NCBI RefSeq assembly: GCF_039839275.1 | Contig: NZ_JBDOQP010000002.1 | Span: 124,001 to 188,000 of the forward strand | Reading direction: 5' to 3' | DNA from: Aerobium sp039839275 | GTDB taxonomy: Bacteria > Pseudomonadota > Alphaproteobacteria > Rhizobiales > Rhizobiaceae | DNA: 64,000 nucleotides | Shown: positions 52,363 to 61,181 of the stretch, in pieces | Layout: every line of letters starts with the position of its first letter | How positions within the stretch are numbered: position 1 is the first letter of the stretch | Program-made: the position numbers and the translations under genes | The notes under the pieces: generated by a model | The model's database searches: none | What the model saw: only the letters and a program-made list of their open reading frames with translations | What the model was told of the DNA's origin: nothing

Positions 52363-52520
52363 AGGGTCGTTCCCGCGATAGAGTCTCTGCCTTTTCGGCT
52401 ACAAGACGCAGGCCCGCTTGTCACCATGCCTATTGCGAGAAAATCCGTCTCCGCACGGGCACCTGCCGTCCGCGTCTTAGCCATGTTGAGCAAAGGAGGT
52501 GCGACAACTTTACATTGCCA

Positions 52521-52549
52521 TTGTGATGACGCTTTTCACTCTTTATAAG
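52521..52549 (+). promoter_or_regulatory. Candidate sigma-70 promoter of the type I secretion operon
   Basis: TTGTGA and TATAAG separated by 17 nt, about 98 nt upstream of the start codon of the ABC exporter gene, in an AT-rich stretch that stands out from its surroundings. Confidence 0.5.
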
Positions 52550-52646
52550 CTGGCAACCGTTTCATGATATCCGTAGCGACGGACATAATGTAATCTTGCC
52601 ATCGTTACCGGGCTCGATCCCGAAAGGCCATAAGGCACAGGCACCC

Positions 52647-54368
52647 ATGAAGGCCAAAAACCTCTTTTCCGACGCGCTTCGTACCTACCGTACAATTTTG
52701 GGATCGACGATCATTTTCAGCGCAGCAATCAATGCGCTGATGTTCGTCGGGCCGCTCTACATGCTCCAGGTCTATGACCGGGTGCTGCAGAGCCGCAGCG
52801 AGATGACGCTCGTGGCGCTGACGGTGATCGCGGCCGCCATGCTGGCAATCTACGGCCTGCTGGAATGGATTCGATCGCGCGTGCTGGTGCGCGCCGGAAT
52901 GCGTTTCGACAACGCGCTGGCCAATCCGCTGTTTTCGCGCGTCGTCTCCGCGAGCCTCGCCCAGCCGGGCGCGAAGTCCGAATTCGCGCTGGTCGACGTC
53001 GACCGGCTGCGCGAATTCCTCACCGGCGCCGGCCTCATCGCGATCTGCGACGTGCCTTGGGTTCCCGTCTTCCTCGCGGTCTGCTTCGTCTTCCACCCGC
53101 TGCTGGGCTGGGTCGCTACCGGCGGCGCGGTGATCATCTTCATCCTCGCCCTGCTGAACGAGTTCACCACCAAGAAGACGCTCAACGAAGCGAACATGCA
53201 CTCGCAGAGCGCCCAGCATTTCGCCAATACGACGCTGCAGAACGTGGAAGTCATCCGTGCCCTGGGCATGGAGCACAACCTGCGCGCCCGCTGGGACGCC
53301 ATGCATCGCCGCATGCTCGAGTTGCAGGCGACCGCGAGCGACCGTGCCGGCGCGCTCGTCTCCGCCTCGAAATTCGTCCGCATGATGCTGCAGGTGGCGA
53401 TTCTCGGCACCGGCGCCTATCTGGCGCTCGAAAGCGAAATCACGCCGGGCGTGATGATCGCGGCGTCGATCATGATGGGCCGGGCGCTTGCGCCAGTCGA
53501 CCAGGTGGTCGGGCAATGGAAGCAGTTCGTCGGCGCACGCCAGGCATATGCGCGGCTGAAGGACCTGTTCGCACGCATTCCCGAAGATATCGATCGCACG
53601 CAGTTGCCCCGTCCCGAGGGGCATTATTCCGCTGAGCAACTGATCGTTGCTGCACCGGGAACGCGCATGCCGATCCTCAACGGCGTCACATTCTCCCTTC
53701 CCGCCGGTGAAACGCTCGCGCTCGTGGGTCCGAGTGGCGCAGGCAAATCCAGCCTCATCCGGGCATTGGTCGGGGTGTGGACTCCGCTAGCGGGCGCCGT
53801 CCGGCTCGACGGTTCGGAGCTTTCGCATTGGGACCGCGAGGCGCTCGGCGACCAGATCGGCTATCTGCCGCAGACCGTCGAGCTGTTCTCGGGCACGATT
53901 GCCGAGAACATCGCGCGCTTCAACGATGCGACTTCGGACGAGGTCATCGCCGCGGCCAAGAACGCTGGCGTGCACGAGCTCATCCAGTCCCTGCCGGAGG
54001 GCTACGAAACCCAGATTGGTACCGGCGGGCGGCAGCTTTCGGGCGGCCAGCGGCAGCGCGTAGGCTTGGCGCGGGCGCTTTTCCGCGATCCGGCCGTCAT
54101 CATCCTTGACGAACCGAATGCCAATCTCGACATGGAAGGCGAGGACGCGCTGCTGCGCGCGCTCAAGATGTTGAAGGAGCGCGGCCGCACGGTGATCTTC
54201 GTCAGCCACAAGATCGGCCTGCTTGCGCTGAGCGACAAGTCGCTCATCCTGGCCGACGGCAAGATGCGCGCCTTCGGGCCGACAAAGGATGTGCTGCAGC
54301 CCAAGGCCGTCAGCCCGGTTCAGCCGGCGGCGAGCGTCGATGGCCGGCCACGAAACGCTGTCGGCTAA
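52647..54368 (+). CDS. Type I secretion ABC transporter (PrtD/RsaD type)
   Basis: A 573-residue fused membrane-ATPase exporter. Six membrane helices lie within about residues 15-310, with no N-terminal peptidase domain, as in PrtD, AprD and RsaD. The ATPase has Walker A GPSGAGKSS at about residue 360, the LSGGQRQRVGLARAL signature at about 463, and Walker B VIILDEPNANLD. It exports RTX proteins with an uncleaved C-terminal signal together with the HlyD-type protein encoded next. No outer-membrane TolC gene is in the window. Confidence 0.94.
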   Translation: MKAKNLFSDALRTYRTILGSTIIFSAAINALMFVGPLYMLQVYDRVLQSRSEMTLVALTVIAAAMLAIYGLLEWIRSRVLVRAGMRFDNALANPLFSRVVSASLAQPGAKSEFALVDVDRLREFLTGAGLIAICDVPWVPVFLAVCFVFHPLLGWVATGGAVIIFILALLNEFTTKKTLNEANMHSQSAQHFANTTLQNVEVIRALGMEHNLRARWDAMHRRMLELQATASDRAGALVSASKFVRMMLQVAILGTGAYLALESEITPGVMIAASIMMGRALAPVDQVVGQWKQFVGARQAYARLKDLFARIPEDIDRTQLPRPEGHYSAEQLIVAAPGTRMPILNGVTFSLPAGETLALVGPSGAGKSSLIRALVGVWTPLAGAVRLDGSELSHWDREALGDQIGYLPQTVELFSGTIAENIARFNDATSDEVIAAAKNAGVHELIQSLPEGYETQIGTGGRQLSGGQRQRVGLARALFRDPAVIILDEPNANLDMEGEDALLRALKMLKERGRTVIFVSHKIGLLALSDKSLILADGKMRAFGPTKDVLQPKAVSPVQPAASVDGRPRNAVG

Positions 54369-54421
54369 GGCAAGGGTGAATACCCATGCCGTTTGCCAGA
54401 CATTAAAGAGGTATTGACGAC

Positions 54422-55735
54422 ATGACTGAAAAGACCAAGGACAAGAGCTTCTCGCCGACACCCTATGTCATCGCGGGCTATACGACGATCGTTCTTGCCT
54501 TCGGCGTCTTCGGCACATGGGCATCCACAGCGCCGCTGGCCAGCGGTGTCGTGGCTGGCGGAACCGTCGCAGTCTACAGCAACCGCAAGGTCGTGCAGCA
54601 CCTCGAAGGTGGCATCGTCTCCGAGATCCTGGTGCAGGAAGGCAACACGGTCGACGCCGGGGACATTCTGGTGCGGCTGGACGCCAAGCAGGCACAGGGC
54701 AACCACGCAGTGCTTTCCACCCGTCTCGCCTTCCTGAAGGCGACGGAAGCCCGTCTCGAGGCGGAAAGCATGGGAGAAGACGAGATCCAGTTTCCGCCGG
54801 AAGTGCTGGGCGCCATCTCGCCCGGCGTGCCGGAGCCACTGTTCATCAAGCTGCAGCGCAACATCTTCGAAGACCGCAATACCACCCGGGATGGCCAGAT
54901 CAGCATTCTTAAGGTGCGGGCCGAGCAGCTCCAGGAGGAAATCGTTGGGCTCGAGGCACAGCGCCAGGCCTTCGAACGGCAGGTCTCGTCGATCGGCGAA
55001 GAGATCGTGCGCGTGACGCGCGGCCAGGAAGGCGGCTACGTGGCAACCAACCAGGTCGCTCAGCTCAGCAGGACCAGCATGGAGATGGAAGGCAATCTCG
55101 GCCAGGTCATTTCGAGCATCGCCAAGGCGAAGCAGTCGATCGCCGAGACCGAATTGCAGATACTCCAGATCGACCAGGAGTTCGCAGAGCGCGCAAGCTC
55201 GGAACTGCGCGACATCCGCGATCAGGTCCAGGAAGTGTCCGAGCGGGTGAAGCAGGCCAAGGACATCCTCGATCGCACGGTCATTCGCGCCCCCGTTCAC
55301 GGGATGGTGCAGAATATCCAGATTCACACGACGTCAGGCGTTATCCGCCCGGCAGAGCAGATCATGGACATCATCCCGCTTGACGATGACCTGATCATCA
55401 ATGCGCGGGTCCGTCCGGTCGACATCGACAATGTCGATATCGGCAACATGGCCGAAATCCGGTTCCCGGCATTTTCGAGCCGCACGACCCCGGTGATTTT
55501 CGGCTCCGTACAGGTCCTGTCGCAGGACATCATCCAGCCGGAAGATACACGGGTCGAGCCATACTACGTTGCGCGGGTGGAAGTGGCGGAAGCCGACATC
55601 CCCTCGCAGATCCGCGGCCGTCTCGTGCCCGGCATGCCGGCGGAAGTGATCTTCGTGGCCGGCGAGCGCACCCTCGTGCAATATCTGGTGAAGCCTCTTC
55701 AGGACGCGTTTTCCAAGGGCCTGCTCGAACAGTAG
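54422..55735 (+). CDS. Type I secretion membrane fusion protein (HlyD/PrtE/RsaE type)
   Basis: A 437-residue periplasmic adaptor. It has a short cytoplasmic N-terminus, a membrane helix at about residues 17-37, a lipoyl-like beta domain (VVAGGTVAVYSNRKVVQHLEGG), a long coiled-coil hairpin (about 90-280) that reaches TolC, and a C-terminal beta-barrel. It lies 53 nt after the ABC exporter gene. Substrates are presumably the DUF4214/RTX proteins at 41.8-48.1 kb and possibly the CAP protein at 24.0 kb. Confidence 0.94.
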   Translation: MTEKTKDKSFSPTPYVIAGYTTIVLAFGVFGTWASTAPLASGVVAGGTVAVYSNRKVVQHLEGGIVSEILVQEGNTVDAGDILVRLDAKQAQGNHAVLSTRLAFLKATEARLEAESMGEDEIQFPPEVLGAISPGVPEPLFIKLQRNIFEDRNTTRDGQISILKVRAEQLQEEIVGLEAQRQAFERQVSSIGEEIVRVTRGQEGGYVATNQVAQLSRTSMEMEGNLGQVISSIAKAKQSIAETELQILQIDQEFAERASSELRDIRDQVQEVSERVKQAKDILDRTVIRAPVHGMVQNIQIHTTSGVIRPAEQIMDIIPLDDDLIINARVRPVDIDNVDIGNMAEIRFPAFSSRTTPVIFGSVQVLSQDIIQPEDTRVEPYYVARVEVAEADIPSQIRGRLVPGMPAEVIFVAGERTLVQYLVKPLQDAFSKGLLEQ

Positions 55736-55843
55736 ATGGCCGCCCATTCATTCAATCTTCATGTGTGTAAATCACGGTTGAAGAATGCGACGAATTTATC
55801 TACTCCTTTAGTATGACAGTGTCGGATTTCCGATCAGACGAAC

Positions 55844-57244
55844 GTGGCCCGGATGCGCATTCTTCCTTATCCAAGAAAGTTCTTCGGAGCTCGCGAGCAG
55901 AATGATGCGCGCGACTGGAGTCAGCAGGAGCTCGCTGACTTCTACCGCGCCCACAGGCTGCTGGTGCAGAATGGTGTCGGCATCGGCCTCGATCGTGGCC
56001 TTACGGACGCGGGCGACCCATGGATGGCGTTTTTCGACGTCTCGACCCAGGACGTGTTCATGCACGTGGCTCGTATCGACGGCAAATGCCTGCTGATCTG
56101 CGATCAGCTCAATCTTCGCATTACCTGCAATACCATCTCCGAACTCATCGCCACCTTCGAGAGCGAGGTGTGCCGAATCGTTTCTGTGCGCCAGCAGAAG
56201 AGCGGAAACGTGATCCTGCACCCGGCAGCACGGATCATCATGTCGATTTCGGCGGTGTTCCTGCTGTTCAAGCTGGAAAATAGCGTCTCGGCCCACGCAA
56301 AGAGCGGTGACGTCGAGTTCGGCGCCGGCCATGATGCCTCTTCGCGCAAGCAGGAAGTGTCGGTCACTGGCCGGGCGCAAACGGTTCTCGCGCGCCTGTA
56401 TGACATGGTCGACTCACCAGCCGCAGTGGCTTCGCTCGCCGGTGTGCTGCTGTCGCTCGAAATCGCCAACATCAATTCCAGGTCGAACGCCGCGGAACAC
56501 GCGGAAATGAAGCTGCCGGGCACGCTTGACGGACATGATGGCGCGGTGCTGTTCGCCGATGCAAGTGTCGATGCGGCTTCCGACGAGGCCCCGGTCGAAA
56601 ACGGTCCCATCATCTCCGAATCACACGAATCGGGTCGCGGCATGGTGGTCGTGCCGATCCCGGTCGAGATGACGGAGGTGAAAGTCGCATCCGCCAATTC
56701 CAGCGACGACAATGTCATCGTGTTCACGACGGTCGAGCGAACCGACATCCCGATGCTCGACAATGGCGATGATTCGATTGTTGTGCCCGCCGCCGCGCAG
56801 TCGGCACCTATCAGCGCAGATGACGCCAAGACCGACGATACGACTTTGGAAGCGAAGGATACACTCGCCTTCCATGCGCTTCAGGCAATCATGGACGTAA
56901 CGTCGCTCGATTTTGAGAAAGTCTCAGATGGCGCTGACGGAGATGCCGGCGTCGGCGAAATCACGCTTTCAATGCTTGAATCATTGGTTCCTAGTTTCGG
57001 GGCGTGGGAGAAGGTGGAGCTTTCGGACCAGGCGCTCATTGACGCATTGGTGTATTTCAGGTCGGCCTTCGCCGGATTTGAATTCGAAGTCTCCGGAAGT
57101 TACTTCCTAATGGAGCAAAGCAATACTTCTTCGCTAAAGCACGAAGAGATTGGCCTGTGGCAGAACGTCATGGGGGACGGCAGCGAGATTCTCATCATCG
57201 GTCATGTCGACCTGATCGAAGCTGCGGAAGCGCACTTCGCCTGA
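55844..57244 (+). CDS. Uncharacterised protein downstream of the type I exporter
   Basis: A 466-residue protein, from a GTG at 55844 (an ATG nine bases later is equally likely). Residues 1-125 are a compact, well-structured region containing DRGLTDAGDPWMAFFD and DVFMHVARIDG. A short hydrophobic helix follows at about 130-143 and a second at about 190-210. The C-terminal 250 residues are acidic, Ser/Asp/Ala-rich and largely disordered, ending in a more structured 85-residue part. No signal peptide. I do not recognise a characterised family. The position 108 nt after HlyD suggests an accessory of secretion or its control. Confidence 0.75.
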   Translation: MARMRILPYPRKFFGAREQNDARDWSQQELADFYRAHRLLVQNGVGIGLDRGLTDAGDPWMAFFDVSTQDVFMHVARIDGKCLLICDQLNLRITCNTISELIATFESEVCRIVSVRQQKSGNVILHPAARIIMSISAVFLLFKLENSVSAHAKSGDVEFGAGHDASSRKQEVSVTGRAQTVLARLYDMVDSPAAVASLAGVLLSLEIANINSRSNAAEHAEMKLPGTLDGHDGAVLFADASVDAASDEAPVENGPIISESHESGRGMVVVPIPVEMTEVKVASANSSDDNVIVFTTVERTDIPMLDNGDDSIVVPAAAQSAPISADDAKTDDTTLEAKDTLAFHALQAIMDVTSLDFEKVSDGADGDAGVGEITLSMLESLVPSFGAWEKVELSDQALIDALVYFRSAFAGFEFEVSGSYFLMEQSNTSSLKHEEIGLWQNVMGDGSEILIIGHVDLIEAAEAHFA

Positions 57245-57373
57245 CTTCCTGAGCGTCCAGGCTGCTCCTTGGTAAGATTTGATATCGGCGCTGGCATTAC
57301 GCCGTCATTGTCTGCAACCGAAATGCCCATCATGAATTGACCTCTGGAATGATGATTTCCAGAGAGTTTCGAC

Positions 57374-58000
57374 ATGATCCCTAACGCCAATTCAGGCGGT
57401 GCCCCGTCGACTATCGACGGCCCTTCCCCAATGGCCGATGACACATCGTCCCGGTCGAACCGGTCGTCTGGCGGCGTCGCTGCTCCGGTCCGAATGCCGG
57501 TATCGCTGACCGTCAATGGCGTGGCAGCCGACCTTGAGGTCGACACCCGCACGACGCTTCTCGACGCGCTGCGCGAGACGATGAAGCTGACCGGCACCAA
57601 GAAGGGGTGTGACCACGGGCAGTGCGGTGCATGTACCGTCCTCGTTGGGGGCCGTCGCCTCAATTCCTGCCTGACGCTTGCCGTCATGCACGACGGCGAC
57701 GAAATCACCACGATCGAGGGGCTCGGTACTCCCGACAATCTTCATCCCATGCAGGCAGCCTTCATCAAGCATGACGGCTATCAGTGCGGCTACTGCACGC
57801 CTGGGCAAATCTGCTCGGCGGTCGCCGTGCTTTCCGAGATCGACGCAGGTGTTCCCAGCCATGTCTCCGAGACGCTCGACGCGCAGCCAAAAGCAACCTC
57901 GGAAGAATTGCGAGAACGCATGAGCGGCAACATCTGCCGCTGTGGTGCCTACGCCAACATCATGGACGCCATCAGGGAAGTCGCGGGAGGTCGTCCATGA
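57374..58000 (+). CDS. 2Fe-2S subunit of molybdenum aldehyde oxidoreductase (PaoA type)
   Basis: A 208-residue protein with two 2Fe-2S clusters: a plant-ferredoxin-type cluster in GCDHGQCGACTVLV and a C-terminal cluster formed by CGYCTPGQIC and CRCGAY. About 40 residues at the N-terminus are Ser/Pro-rich and lack the twin-Arg motif of E. coli PaoA, so a cytoplasmic enzyme or a later start is likely. The ATGA overlap with the FAD subunit gene makes an operon. Confidence 0.93.
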   Translation: MIPNANSGGAPSTIDGPSPMADDTSSRSNRSSGGVAAPVRMPVSLTVNGVAADLEVDTRTTLLDALRETMKLTGTKKGCDHGQCGACTVLVGGRRLNSCLTLAVMHDGDEITTIEGLGTPDNLHPMQAAFIKHDGYQCGYCTPGQICSAVAVLSEIDAGVPSHVSETLDAQPKATSEELRERMSGNICRCGAYANIMDAIREVAGGRP

Positions 58001-58947
58001 AACCATTCACTTATGAACGCGCCTCGTCTCCCGCAGCGGCGGCAGCAGCGGCAGCCGGCAACCGCGGTGTCAAATTCATCGCCGGCGGCACCAACCTGCT
58101 CGATTTGATGAAGCTCGAAATCGAGGCTCCGGCCCATCTGGTCGACGTCAACCGTCTCGGCCTCGACACGATCGAGCCAACCGCCGAGGGCGGCCTGCGG
58201 ATCGGCGCGCTGGTGCGCAATACCGATCTTGCCGCGGACCCACGCATACGTCGAGACTACGGCTTGCTGTCGCGCGCGCTTTTGGCCGGCGCGTCAGGGC
58301 AATTGCGAAACAAGGCGACCACGGCCGGCAACCTTCTTCAGCGGACCCGTTGCCCGTATTTCTACGACACCAACCAGCCATGCAACAAACGCCGTCCCGG
58401 CAGTGGCTGTTCTGCGATCGAAGGCTTCAGCCGGCAGCTCGGTGTCGTCGGCGTCAGCGATGCCTGCATTGCTACCCATCCGAGTGACATGGCGGTCGCG
58501 TTGCGGGCACTCGACGCGACTGTCGAGACCATTCGCGCCGACGGCACGCCGCGCAGCATTCCCATGCAGGATCTTCACAGCCTGCCGGGCGACACGCCCG
58601 AAATCGAGACCACACTCGAGGCCGGCGAACTGATCACCGCCGTCACGCTGCCGCCACCGCCAGGCGGCGTGCACATTTACCGCAAGGTCCGGGACCGGGC
58701 GTCGTACGCTTTCGCGCTGGTGTCGGTCGGAGCAATCGTGCTTCCGGATGGCACCGCGCGCATTGCGCTGGGCGGCGTTGCGCCGAAGCCGTGGCGGCGA
58801 GAGACAGCGGAAGCCGAAGCGCCACGTGGCGCGCGTGCCGTTACCGAGGCTCTTCTCGCCGGGGCCGTCACCACGCACCACAACGCGTTCAAACTGCCGC
58901 TGGTCGAGCGCACGATTGCCTCGGTTCTCAGCGAAGCGAGGCACTGA
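57997..58947 (+). CDS. FAD subunit of molybdenum aldehyde oxidoreductase (PaoB type)
   Basis: A 316-residue FAD-binding protein of the xanthine dehydrogenase family, with the FIAGGTNLLDLMKL FAD loop at about residue 25. A segment with Cys in TRCPYFYD, PCNKRR and GSGCSA at about residues 118-141 is the extra 4Fe-4S site found in PaoB but not in xanthine dehydrogenases. It passes electrons from the Mo subunit. Its start overlaps the 2Fe-2S gene by 4 nt. Confidence 0.92.
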   Translation: MKPFTYERASSPAAAAAAAAGNRGVKFIAGGTNLLDLMKLEIEAPAHLVDVNRLGLDTIEPTAEGGLRIGALVRNTDLAADPRIRRDYGLLSRALLAGASGQLRNKATTAGNLLQRTRCPYFYDTNQPCNKRRPGSGCSAIEGFSRQLGVVGVSDACIATHPSDMAVALRALDATVETIRADGTPRSIPMQDLHSLPGDTPEIETTLEAGELITAVTLPPPPGGVHIYRKVRDRASYAFALVSVGAIVLPDGTARIALGGVAPKPWRRETAEAEAPRGARAVTEALLAGAVTTHHNAFKLPLVERTIASVLSEARH

Positions 58948-58949
58948 CA

Positions 58950-61148
58950 ATGCGTTTCGACACTCCAGCCTCAACGAACCCGATCGACCGCCTGAAGGTC
59001 GTCGGCCAGCCGCTCGATCGCGTCGACGGGCCGCTCAAGACCACCGGCACTGCGCCGTACGCTTACGAACGTCACGACGTCGTGCCGAACCAGGCTTACG
59101 GGGCCATCGTGGCGTCCGCGATCGCCAAAGGACGGATTTCGGCGATCGACCTCTCCGAAGCACGTGACGCGCCGGGCGTCATCGCAATCGTCACGGCGGA
59201 TGAGGCGGGTGATCTCGGAAAGGGCAAGCTTAACGTCGCCAAGCTGCTGGGTGGACCGGAGATCGACCACTATCACCAAGCGCTCGCGGTGGTGGTGGCC
59301 GAGACGTTCGAGGAAGCCCGCGCGGCGGCCAATCTTGTACGCGTCGACTACGAGGAAACAGTGGCCCGTTTCGATCTGGCGGCGGAGCGCGACAAGGCCA
59401 CAGCTCCCGATGATGACGACCCCGAGAGCGCGTTTGGCGATTTCGACGCCGCGTTTACGGCCGCGCCGGTGAAGCTCGACGCGACCTACACCACACCCGA
59501 CCAGTCGCATGCCATGATGGAGCCGCATGCCACCATAGCCGCATGGGAAGGCGATCGGCTGACGCTGTGGACCTCCAACCAGATGATCAACTGGAGCCGG
59601 GGCGACATTGCGAGAACGCTCAAAATCCCCAAGGACAACGTCCGCCTCGTCTCCTCCTTCATCGGCGGCGGCTTCGGCGGCAAGCTGTTCATCCGTTCCG
59701 ACGCGCTACTCGCCGCCCTTGCCGCCCGCGCCGCTGGCCGGCCGGTCAAGCTGGCGCTGCCACGACCGCTGATCGCCAACAATACGACGCATCGCCAGGC
59801 AACGATCCAGCGCATTCGCATCGGCGCCGATGGCGACGGCCACATCACCGCGATCGGACATGAAAGCCTATCGGGCAATCTCCCCGGCGGCGGGACAGAG
59901 ACTGCCGTCCAGCAGACCCGGCTGCTCTATGCCGGCGCCAATCGCATGACGGCGATGAAGCTCGCCGAGCTCGACCTGCCGGAAGGCAACGCCATGCGGG
60001 CGCCAGGCGAGGCGTCCGGGATGATGGCGCTCGAAATGGCGATGGACGAGATGGCGGAAAAGCTCGGCATCGACCCGGTGGAGTTCCGCATCATCAACGA
60101 TACGCAAGTCGACCCCGAAAAACCTGAACGGCCGTTTTCCCAGCGGCGGCTGGTCGAGTGCCTTCGACTCGGCGCGGAGCGCTTCGGATGGCACGACCGC
60201 GCCACGACCGCTGGTGGCCGTCGCGACGGGAGGTGGCTCATCGGCATGGGGATGGCGGCAGGCTTTCGCAACAACATGGTGACGAAATCCGGGGCGCGGA
60301 TCCGTCTCGATGCGCAGGGCGTGATCACGGTCGAGACCGACATGACAGACATCGGCACCGGCAGCTACACCATCATCGCGCAGACGGCGGCCGAGATGAT
60401 GGGTGTCGGCATCGAAAAAGTGGTGGTCCGTCTCGGCGATTCAGCATTTCCCGTCGCTGCCGGCTCCGGTGGGCAGTGGGGCGCCAATACCTCGACCGCC
60501 GGCGTCTATGCCGCCTGTGTCAAGCTGCGCGAAGCCGTCGCGCAGAAGCTCGGCTTCAACTCTTCCGACGTCGACTTTTCCGATGGCTCGGTGCGAGCAG
60601 GCAACCGCACGGTGACGCTGGGAGACGCCGCCGGACCGGACGGCATCCTCGCCGAGGACGCCATTTCCTTCGGCGATCTGGACGAGCAATACCAGCAATC
60701 CACATTCGCAGGGCATTTCGTCGAAGTCGGTGTCGACGCGGCGACGGGCGAGACGCGGGTGCGTCGCATGCTTGCCGTCTGCGACGCCGGTCGCATCCTC
60801 AATCCGAAGACGGCGCGCAGCCAGGTGATTGGAGCGATGACCATGGGCGTCGGCGCCGCGCTGATGGAAGAGCTGGCGGTCGACACCAAGCGCGGCTTCT
60901 TCGTCAACCACGACCTTGCCGGCTACGAAGTGCCCGTCCACGCCGACATTCCGGAACAGGAGGTTGTGTTCCTCGACGGTGAAGACCCCATTTCCTCACC
61001 CATGAAGGCCAAGGGCGTGGGTGAACTCGGCCTGTGCGGCGTCGGCGCGGCGGTGGCCAATGCCATCCACAACGCCACCGGCATCCGCGTGCGCAACTAC
61101 CCGATCACGCTCGACAAGCTCCTGCCACATCTTCCGGACGTGGCATGA
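58950..61148 (+). CDS. Molybdopterin subunit of aldehyde oxidoreductase (PaoC type)
   Basis: A 732-residue catalytic subunit with the aldehyde oxidase/xanthine dehydrogenase a/b hammerhead domain near the N-terminus and the Mo-binding domains after it. GGGFGGK at about residue 241 and GQWGANTST at about residue 510 are cofactor contacts. Glu692 in GVGELGLCG is the catalytic base position. The substrate is probably an aldehyde, oxidised to the acid. The start is 2 nt after the FAD gene's stop. No PaoD/XdhC-type maturation gene is in the window. Confidence 0.93.
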   Translation: MRFDTPASTNPIDRLKVVGQPLDRVDGPLKTTGTAPYAYERHDVVPNQAYGAIVASAIAKGRISAIDLSEARDAPGVIAIVTADEAGDLGKGKLNVAKLLGGPEIDHYHQALAVVVAETFEEARAAANLVRVDYEETVARFDLAAERDKATAPDDDDPESAFGDFDAAFTAAPVKLDATYTTPDQSHAMMEPHATIAAWEGDRLTLWTSNQMINWSRGDIARTLKIPKDNVRLVSSFIGGGFGGKLFIRSDALLAALAARAAGRPVKLALPRPLIANNTTHRQATIQRIRIGADGDGHITAIGHESLSGNLPGGGTETAVQQTRLLYAGANRMTAMKLAELDLPEGNAMRAPGEASGMMALEMAMDEMAEKLGIDPVEFRIINDTQVDPEKPERPFSQRRLVECLRLGAERFGWHDRATTAGGRRDGRWLIGMGMAAGFRNNMVTKSGARIRLDAQGVITVETDMTDIGTGSYTIIAQTAAEMMGVGIEKVVVRLGDSAFPVAAGSGGQWGANTSTAGVYAACVKLREAVAQKLGFNSSDVDFSDGSVRAGNRTVTLGDAAGPDGILAEDAISFGDLDEQYQQSTFAGHFVEVGVDAATGETRVRRMLAVCDAGRILNPKTARSQVIGAMTMGVGAALMEELAVDTKRGFFVNHDLAGYEVPVHADIPEQEVVFLDGEDPISSPMKAKGVGELGLCGVGAAVANAIHNATGIRVRNYPITLDKLLPHLPDVA

Positions 61149-61181
61149 GGGGCTGAGCTCAAAGCGTCGGATACGTGGGAA

